Assembly: GCA_022496185.1 (NCBI GenBank)
Contig: WTXG01000002.1
Span: 558,001 to 622,000 of the forward strand
DNA length: 64,000 nucleotides
Source: Multifurca ochricompacta
Taxonomy: Eukaryota > Basidiomycota > Agaricomycetes > Russulales > Russulaceae
Direction: 5' to 3'
Shown here: in pieces, positions 56,884 through 64,000 of the stretch
Layout: each line of letters opens with the position of its first letter
Numbering within the stretch: the stretch's first letter is position 1
Notes under the pieces: generated by a model
What the model saw: only the letters and a program-made list of their open reading frames with translations
Database searches by the model: none
Told to the model about the DNA's origin: nothing
Made by a program: the position numbers and the translations under genes

Positions 56884-58417
56884 ATGGACCAGACTTTGGC
56901 AAGGCGTACACTTCAGGAGCTCATAAAACGTGAAGATCTTAAAAATAAGACCTGCGTAGATTGTGGCAATCCTAATCCCCAATGGGCTTCACTAAGGTTC
57001 GCACATTTCAACTCAACTCATTTCTTTCGTAAACTCATTCCGTCCTTTCAGCTTCGCAGTGTTTATTTGCTTGCAATGCGCGGGAATTCATAGAGGTTTC
57101 GGCGTGCACATCAGGTGAGCTCACTCATGCGATGTGATCACTTTGAACGTTCTCAACAAGCGCCCCATTTATAGCTTTGTTCGTTCCGTATCAATGGATA
57201 TATGGCAGGAGGATCAAGTTCGGAGAATGAAGGTACGATGAATCTACCTTCTAAAACTATTCGACCATTTTTTTCATCAAGTCGTAAAGTTAGGAGGAAA
57301 TGGCCCCTTCATCGCATTCATGCAGTCATACACTCCCACTGAACAAGGCGGTTACCAGGAGGACATGTCAATTCATGATAAATATCATTCCTGGGCTGCT
57401 ACTCAATATCGTGAAAAAGTCTGCACCTCTAATTTATAATTATAATTATGATGCCTCACGCATCATCTAATCCGGTCTCTTCAGCTAGATGCGGACATTC
57501 AAGATAAGCCCTGGTCTCCTTCCCCACCTTCAGAAGGCTTCACATCTCTACGAAGCAGTTTCGGAACCCCTGGTAGTCGCCCGCCTTCTGCCCAAGGCTT
57601 GCGAAAGTCGCGAGCTTCCACCCGCACTACTGCAAGCACGATCTCGCGCACCGACTCTGCTTCTCCGTCCCTCTCTTCGAACCCTGCTACCCCAAATTTG
57701 AGCGGTGGCAAACCAGCAGATCAAAAAGTGGCCAATGAGGCTTATTTTGCTGCATTGGGTTCGCTCAACTCCTCGCGACCTGACGACTTACCACCTTCCC
57801 AAGGCGGGCGCTACCAAGGCTTTGGTAATAATCCCGACCCACCCGTTGGTTCTCAGCAACCATCCTACAGTCTCAGTTCGCGCGCTGCACCCACGCTGTC
57901 AGAATTGCAGGAAAACCCGATAGCCGCTATCTCGAAGGGATGGTCTCTCTTCTCCTCAGCGTTGGTAGGCGCATCTCGTGCCGTTACGGAAAACGTTATC
58001 CAGCCTGGTGTTGAACGTGCTACAGACCCTGCACTTCACGCGAGCATGCGTGGTTATGTTGGCGAGGTAGGTCGCCGTGCAAGCGAGGTCGGTACCACCG
58101 TCAACCAGTGGGGCAAATCTCAACTCGGTGTTGATGTTGGGGGACAGATAGGTGGGGCCGTGGATAATGTACGCGATCGCGTGCTCGGTGGACCCGCTCG
58201 TAGCGGATACACCTCTATATATTCGGGCGGTTCTCATGAGGACGAGAATTCAGCACTCTATCGTGATAACGAAGACGACGAAGACCTCTTTGGCGAGTAC
58301 CATGGTGCGGACAGTCACCACTCTGACACAGTCAGTGCTGGGGCCGGGGCTACAAAGGCCTCTGCAGTGCCGGCAAAAGCATCAGATGGCTGGGATGATG
58401 AGTGGAAGGAATTTTGA
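56884..58417 (+). CDS. GCS1: Arf GTPase-activating protein (Gcs1/ArfGAP1 type)
   Basis: Stimulates GTP hydrolysis by Arf1 on Golgi/COPI membranes. The ArfGAP zinc finger opens the protein: TLARRTLQELIKREDLKNKT, CVDCGNPNPQWASLSFAVFI, CLQCAGIHRGFGVHISFVRS (four Cys in C-x2-C-x16-C-x2-C and the catalytic Arg after HRG), then MDIWQEDQVRRMKLGGN. Four introns lie in this part (after ASL, after HIS, after RRMK, after YREK). The C-terminal exon has amphipathic, lipid-packing-sensor-like stretches (NPIAAISKGWSLFSSALVGA) and ends SDGWDDEWKEF, the W-x-x-W/acidic tail typical of Gcs1. No faults. The stop at 58417 is 85 bp from the next start, so tandem spacing is tight. Confidence 0.92.
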
Positions 58418-58502
58418 GTTTACCTCGTTACTTTCTTTAAAATATACTGTAACCCGGGCCGGGTTGTATATTTTCCCTCCTTGCTCCTTCACCTCGTTTA
58501 CA

Positions 58503-59341
58503 ATGTCCACACCCGCGTTCTCTCAACCAAAACTACGGCGGCAACCGCTATCCAAAGAGGACATCAACGTCATCAACGAGTACCTAAATACACTCACACC
58601 GGAAGAGATCTTGCGATGGGCCATTGAAAATATTCCATATTTATATCAGACAACGGCTTTTGGCTTAACAGGGCTTGTTGCAATTGATATGTTATCAAAG
58701 ATAACGACATCGCCTCCACCTCTAATCTTCTTAGACACTTTATACCATTTCCCGGAGACGTACGAACTCGTTGAAGCAGTCAAGGCTCATTACGGTGTGC
58801 CAATTACTGTCTACAAGCCCGAGGGATGTGCGAATGTGCAGGAATTCGAGAGCAAATATGGCGAGCGTTTTTGGGAGCGAGATGAAGGAGAGTACGACTA
58901 TGTCGTGAAGGTCAGTAAGGGAATGATCCTTGCCATTAGCATGGGCTCAAATGGGAATATATTGTTCAGGTGGAGCCCGCAAGGCGGGCATATGCTGAAC
59001 TCAGTGTAAAGGCTGTGATTACAGGCAGACGGGCCTCGCAGGGGGGGGCTCGTGCATCGTTACAACCAATTGAGATGGATGAGACGGGACTGGTGAAGGT
59101 CAACCCATTCTTCGCGTGGAATTTCGAGTTTGTGGATTGGTATATTAAAAAGAACAACGTTCCACATAACAAGTTATTGGAGCAGGGTTATCGAAGTGTG
59201 GGTGACTGGCACAGCACGATGAGGAGCGGCGAGGGGGACTCAGGTGAACGGGCGGGGAGATGGGCTGGGCGAGAGGAGAAAACTGAGTGTGGGTTACACG
59301 AGGATTACTTCAACAAGATAAAGGTCAAGACCTTAAGTTAA
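58503..59341 (+). CDS. MET16: Phosphoadenosine-phosphosulfate (PAPS) reductase
   Basis: Reduces PAPS to sulfite with thioredoxin in assimilatory sulfate reduction. Exons 58503-58910 and 58970-59341 give 259 residues, normal for Met16/CysH. Visible are the pyrophosphatase-like loop region TTAFGLTGLVAIDMLSK, LIFLDTLYHFPETYELV, RRASQGGARASLQPIE, VKVNPFFAWNFEFVDWYI with the following NNVPHNKLLEQGYRSVGDW, and the catalytic ECGLHEDY near the C-terminus. A frame readthrough of the intron at 58911-58969 stops early and is not coding. No faults. Confidence 0.95.
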
Positions 59342-59767
59342 GGTATAACTTTCCATCCATTCATTCACCTTCAATCCCCTCATCCTCGAGGATCCGATGC
59401 GATGGATCAAGATAGAGGCTGTACGTACGTCAGGCGTCAGGTTATCTTGATGCTATATTATTCGTGTCGTCGTTCCTTGCCCTGCATTTCAACGTTTTTA
59501 GTGCGTGTGCGTATCCACTCATCTATACAGTGTACAGGTAAGGTCATCGCTGTGGATACACACCGCCTGGTGCCGTCTCTTGAACATTCACGCCCCTACA
59601 CACGCCTTGGGCGTCCAAACAGCTTATGCTGCCATCTAGGGTCGTCTTCCTTCGCAAGGTTTAAATACTCCGCTGTTTCCCGCAACCATCCAAGTCCCCG
59701 CATCGTACGAGCCCTTCCGGACCACGACTCTAAAGCCCTTCAGGATACCTTCGAAGGACTACTTTTG
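59342..59767. other. Leader region of the RNase III gene
   Basis: About 430 bp. The plus-strand frame from ATG 59402 is open into the RNase III start and could be an N-terminal extension, but its codon and residue quality is mixed. No other gene. Confidence 0.45.
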
Positions 59768-61140
59768 ATGGCCCACCTTAAGTACGTCTAGTGTGTTCTA
59801 CCATCTCGGGTTCATTCATCTTCCCCCCTCCTCCCCTCCCCTTCCTCTCCCCTCCCCCCCCAATCCCCCTTTTTATTCAGGCCGGACTTTGGGCCCGCTG
59901 GCCTTCCACACCTCCCAAAGATCGAGTCCTCAGAAATCGAGACACGCGTTTTCACGCACCGAAGTTTCGCTGCCCGTCCAACCCACGTCTTTGAAGACTC
60001 GCCCGACGATCCGAGCCCTGATAACGAGCAGTTGGTTTCTTTCGAGTTGTTACATTTTCATCCCAGAGAATTGCTAACGATCTGCTCACAAGGCTCGAGC
60101 ATGTCGGAGATCAAGTACTCGGCTTGATCGTGACCGATCTCCTCCAGAAGCTGTTCCCTTACTTACGTGTCGGCCCATCGACGGTGCGCGTGCCCGCTGG
60201 CACTTCATTCGTTGTGGGCTGCCAGCAGCTGACCGAGAATTACTTCTAGAAAATGCGGGCGCTGGTCGTTGGGAACAGCACGCTGGCGACCATGTACGAA
60301 ACCGCATTTATTATGCTGCATTATGCAGGCAAGGCAACCTGACACACACATCATTCCCTTCAGCGCTGTACAATATAAACTTCTTGAGCGCCTCCGACTC
60401 CACATTGCACAATCCGTCACTCTCAAGGCGTCCACCCACGTGCAAGGTATGAGTTGGCAACATTTTCTCCATATCTTATATCCCCAACAATTCACGTTTG
60501 ATATTGCTTTCTCCCATTATCATCCTGACTCATCCTCCCACTTGTACAGCTGATGTCTTCGAGGTACCTATTGCGCCTGCTCCAGAACGAGCATTCTGAT
60601 TTTTTTTTTTTTTGCTTAGTCTTATGTCGGCGGGCTGTACAAGGACCAAGGGCTGGCCGCCGTGAAGGTCTGGCTGGATCAACTCTTCACTCCCTACGTG
60701 CGTGAGGCCTACCGTATCGTGCGCGAACAGCACGGTCTACCCCCGTCGGCGCCAACAACGAGCTTCAAGCTGCTATCGCAGCTTCCACACCTCCGACACC
60801 ACCTCCAGAGCCCCGGAATGTGCTCGCAAGCCCCGCCACGCTTGGCCACCTGGGACTGTTCAACCAGCGCCTACAGCAGCAGAATAATCAATCGAGTGGG
60901 TCTTTGATGATACCATTACCGAGAGTACTAGGGCTACACCTGTGTGGGTCGCCAAGGCACTTGTAGATGGAGTCTGTTGGGGTATTAGCCGGGGCAACAC
61001 CAAGAAAGCAGCCAAGAACGAGGCCGCCAAGCAGGGTCTCAGGCGAATGGGCTTTGATGGGGTGTGTATAACACTTTTTAGATGGGGATGGGGTATGGAT
61101 ATGGCCAATACTTACATCATGTTTAATACAGGAATACTAG
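59768..61140 (+). CDS. RNase III-domain protein with dsRNA-binding domain, at least two frame breaks
   Basis: MAHLK at 59768 splices to PDFGPAGLPHLPKIESSEI and the RNase III domain: RVFTHRSFAARPTHVFEDSP, DNEQLEHVGDQVLGLIVTDL (signature with the metal-binding Glu and Asp), KMRALVVGNSTLATI, RLRLHIAQSVTLKAS, and ADVFESYVGGLYKDQG (second catalytic pair). After a Pro/Gln linker comes a dsRBD, WVAKALVDGVCWGISRGNTK and KNEAAKQGLRRMG, stop at 61140. Introns: about 59789-59880, 60009-60091, 60194-60248, 60292-60361, 60449-60549, 60564-60621 and 61064-61131. The C run 60740-60744 and the G run 60898-60900 each need one extra base. Domain order and size resemble the mitoribosomal protein mL44 (Mrpl3), yet the catalytic acids are kept, so a processing enzyme is also possible. 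Confidence 0.8.
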
Positions 61141-61380
61141 CTTGTGTCTTGAGACCTGTGCCGGAAGGTGCCAGTGACCCTGTCCCTGTCTTGCTCCTGT
61201 GTGGAGACTCAAGCATGTATGTTCCACCATGTCCGATTACCACTCATTTTTTGTCATTTCGTTTGTGTGTGTGTGTGCTGTGCCCAGAATCTAGCAGCCA
61301 GAAATCGATATCTATCTATACAACCCTGTCAGTCCACCCGGAGAGGGGGGTGGGGGGGGGGAGGAACGGTCCATTAAACA

Positions 61381-64000
61381 TTAAACGCCGTCTGTCCGAA
61401 CCACAACTTCCCGATCCTTCGGGTTATCATCATCGTCAATAAAAATACGATCCACATCCGTCCACGCGTCTTTGCCACCACCCTCATACGCCCTTTCCCG
61501 CTCTACCCAGTACGCAACCTCCTCGCCAATACGCACCGGAGCCCAGACCCGCTCCCCGGTATCGCCGTCTGTCTCCGCCGAAAACCAACGCGGGCGATGC
61601 GGTGGCAGACGGCCTTCCTCGCGCGCCTTGCGTATCGCCCGTTGATATTCCTCTTGGCGTGTCTTGAGCGTATTTGCGTGCTCATACCGCCCCAATTCGA
61701 ACGCCCGCTGATCTGGGCGTAGGCGACAGTCCGTCAGCGGCAAATAGGGTCGAAGTGTGTCCTCAGGGAGGTTATTTAACGAGATGGCGAACGGCGTCAA
61801 GTTGAACGGGGCGAGGGGCTTTTCTGAATTACGCCAAAGAAGTATAAATTCGGGCGTCGGCGAAGGCGAGTTTGGTCCGCGGACAGTTTGGTCTGGGTTC
61901 AACAAACCCGAGCCAGTGCCCACAGGCCGCATGATGAGCTGACTGTTCCAACGCCCAGCAATTTCATATGCGACATTGCCCGCAGCATCTGCAACATAAC
62001 CAGAGATTTCGAACGCGTCTTTACCGCGCCATCCTCTTGGTTTGAACGTTAGCAAGCAGTGATCTTTGGTCCGATGATTGGTGATCTTGAAGAAATTGCG
62101 CTCAGGGCGTGGTCTGGCAAGGGTATATACGTGAAACGAACGTACGATCATGTCACCATAATGGTCGATCGTTGATGATCCAAGAATGAAGCCGGAAACA
62201 TTCGTAGTGACCTTTTTCCAACTGTAGTGCTCGACAGCTCGTTCAGAATCCATATACTTGTTTTTCAATTTTGGATACGTCGGTCCCCATTCGGCGGGAA
62301 GGAGGATGTCGACATTCGCAACGCCCGTTGGACGAATCTCGAAAGATTTACCGGTGAACTTATTCTGAGCGTCGACCTGCATGATAAAGTATTGATAGTC
62401 ATTCTGCCTGTCCTCCTAATAAGAGTTGAGAAAGGACGTTCCTCGCCGTAGTATCGCCACCTGGAGCCTTCGGCCCAACATGCTGAGATTGGGGGGTGGT
62501 GGCTCACTTGCTCAGAGACATAGCGGTACTCTTTATCTAGCCGAACGTACTCAAACGTCTCGCTCTATAAAGCTAAATTTAGGGCAAGTGAAGACCCGAC
62601 GAGAGTGACGCTCACAAGCATTGGGTTGAAGGGCTTGGCAATGCGGCCGATTGTCGACGAGTAGTTCGACATTGCAAATGCCGCTACAAAAGCTATCCGG
62701 CGTAGAGGATCACGCTCTCCAAAGGCCGCATCCACTGTAGGTTGTAGCACAATCAACGTCACTTCAGGAGGACAAGGAGAAAAGGCGTTATTTACGACAC
62801 TCTGAGAACTCCATGTCTTCCGCCTGCAGCGGCCCACCATCAGCGCCTGGTCTATACGAGGTGGAATAAATGCCGTACCATGCGCTGAAGCATGCTCGTG
62901 GGCTCGTTGAAGAATACAGGAAAGCTTATCTTCGTCAAATCCTTGCCGATGCTATGCTTCAAGACAGCCCAAAGACTTGTGGGTGGTCGATTGTCGTTCT
63001 TCAGGTCAAGTTTTCTTCGCAAGACTCTGTACCCATCATATTGACCCCTGTCGATATGCTTGGGGAGCAGGGGTTCCGAGTGACCGGTAAGTGCATCGTG
63101 CACAACGAGGTTTGGTAAGGCGTTTGACTCTATCGCATCAAAGAATTCGTCCTCATCGTCCGTGTCAACGACGTCATCTTCATCGTTCGATCGAGTCAAC
63201 CCCGTTACAGCCACAGAGGAAGGCCGTTGTATGGACATGCGGTGGACAACGGAAGGCTTGGCCGATAGAGCACGGCTGAGGGCTGCTCCAGGACTCACAC
63301 TAACACTTGTAGACTCAGGCGAATGAAATCGTTGGCCTGAAGCCGAAGGGATTGGGACTGCAGTGGCTGGAGTGGGTTCCTGAAGTTCGACTTCGCCTTC
63401 TTCGATGGGAGGCGACAACGGAAGTGCGGATGGCCGCGCCTTGATCGTGCCTGTGCCCTCACCACCGGAAGTACTTGAATCGATGCGAGTGTGCTTTCGC
63501 GAATGCCTGCGGAGTTCGCGCTCTAATGCCTCCCCCTCTTTGACAACGGAGTGCAAGCTCTGTTCCCAAACAGTCTGACGTTCCCGTTCGCGGTTTAGTT
63601 GAGCTCTCCACCAATCGTCGCGTTCTTTAGCCATGTAAAGATACTCATTCAGTATACCCTGCAGATTACCAAGAGCTTCTTTAAGTGCGGCATTGAGCTC
63701 GACAGAGCGGGTGACAGTGGTGGAAGGAGGCGACAGGTCTGCCAGGAGCTGTATTGTGAGCTCCAGTTGTGCTGCCATGGAGTTGCCATGCAGCTCGAAC
63801 GAGGATTCATGAGGGGGGTTATCAGTGCCGTAGATGCGGTCTGTGCTGTCGTTGCCAGAGGATGCGTCGTGCTGCTCTGCGTTGTCCCGTTCCGGTGGAG
63901 AGGGATCGCCATGAGTCAGGATATCGCCACCTTCATCATCTGTAGGCACCAGAGAACTGCTGACAGACTCAGCATCTCGGTCTTTCCTTTGAGAATGCGG
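61381..64000 (-). CDS. Oxysterol-binding protein family (Osh) lipid-transfer protein, 5' partial
   Basis: Transfers sterol and PI4P between membranes. The frame is open at the right edge, so the N-terminus (possibly with PH or ankyrin domains) lies outside. The visible N-terminal part is disordered with a coiled stretch (LNEYLYMAKERDDWWRAQLN). The ORD begins YDGYRVLRRKLDLKNDNRPP, continues LTKISFPVFFNEPTSMLQRM, IAFVAAFAMSNYSSTIGRIA, KPFNPML, the fingerprint SEQVSHHPPISACWAEGSRW, FTGKSFEIRPTGVANVDILL and GWRGKDAFEISGYV, ending at 61381. Introns: about 62866-62818, 62801-62737, 62625-62577 and 62441-62382. The exon after NPML begins S-E-T-F-E-Y where the family usually has G-E-T-x-E. The donor at 62441 reads GAACGT; a missing T would make it GTAACG. 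Confidence 0.9.

Noticed and set aside
58152..59009. Open frame running from the ArfGAP 3' end into PAPS reductase, suggesting a fusion
   Set aside because: Its first part is an alternative frame over the ArfGAP C-terminus; the real genes have separate stop (58417) and start (58503).
61381..64000. Two separate minus-strand genes (61381-62382 and 62852-63949)
   Set aside because: Conserved ORD segments between them (IAFVAAFAMSNYSS, EQVSHHPPIS) join both into one Osh gene.

Overview
The window is nuclear DNA from a filamentous basidiomycete, most likely an agaricomycete. The evidence is the gene set (an Agaricomycetes-type DUF6534 membrane protein, a velvet regulator, haspin with a long Ser-rich leader, a TRPY/Yvc1 channel with many exons), dense short introns of about 50-65 nt with GT...CTNA...AG signals, CT-rich leaders before start codons, and short intergenic gaps with many divergent or convergent pairs. 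I assign 32 protein-coding genes and no rRNA, tRNA, CRISPR array or mobile element. Almost everything is housekeeping; I see no secondary-metabolite cluster, transposon or horizontally acquired island.

Layout, left to right: M28 glutamate-carboxypeptidase-like peptidase (5' end outside the window), a basic low-complexity protein with a broken frame, an alpha/beta hydrolase, PEX14 (-), a DUF6534 membrane protein (-), a small type I membrane protein with a PPxY tail (-), GTP cyclohydrolase II, VPS17, LEU2 (-), NOB1, ARPC3 (-), a Yvc1-type TRP channel, PSF2 (-), haspin, an unknown gene (-), a PP2C phosphatase, a USP36/Ubp10-like deubiquitinase (-), a four-finger C2H2 protein (-), an F-box protein (-), prefoldin 2 (-), complex I NDUFS8, the mitochondrial SAM carrier, an INO80F-domain protein (-), complex I NDUFA13, a two-HMG-box protein, a GNAT acetyltransferase (-), a 1.2-kb-codon PPR protein, a VelB-like velvet factor (-), an ArfGAP, PAPS reductase, an RNase III/dsRBD protein, and an OSBP/Osh protein (-, open at the right edge).

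The genes do not form one pathway. Themes that recur are mitochondrial biogenesis (NDUFS8, NDUFA13, SAM carrier, PPR, PDP-like PP2C, possibly RNase III and the HMG protein), ribosome and chromosome maintenance (NOB1, PSF2, haspin, INO80F, USP), membrane traffic (VPS17, ArfGAP, OSH, YVC1, PEX14), and assimilation or vitamin synthesis (PAPS reductase, LEU2, riboflavin).

The most informative anomaly concerns the sequence more than the biology. At least a dozen conserved, mostly essential genes lose their frame at a single point, and every one is repaired by one extra base, often in a C or G run. This looks like a systematic one-base-deletion error of the assembly, and it must be taken into account before calling any gene here a pseudogene. 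Genuine gene-structure curiosities are a 5-nt microexon in the YVC1 gene, two GC-AG introns with the same GCACGT donor, and very short first coding exons in ARPC3 and LEU2. I did not find a convincing new biological system; the nearest candidates are an orphan PPxY-tailed surface protein, a two-HMG-box protein with a presequence-like N-terminus, and promoter repeat arrays.
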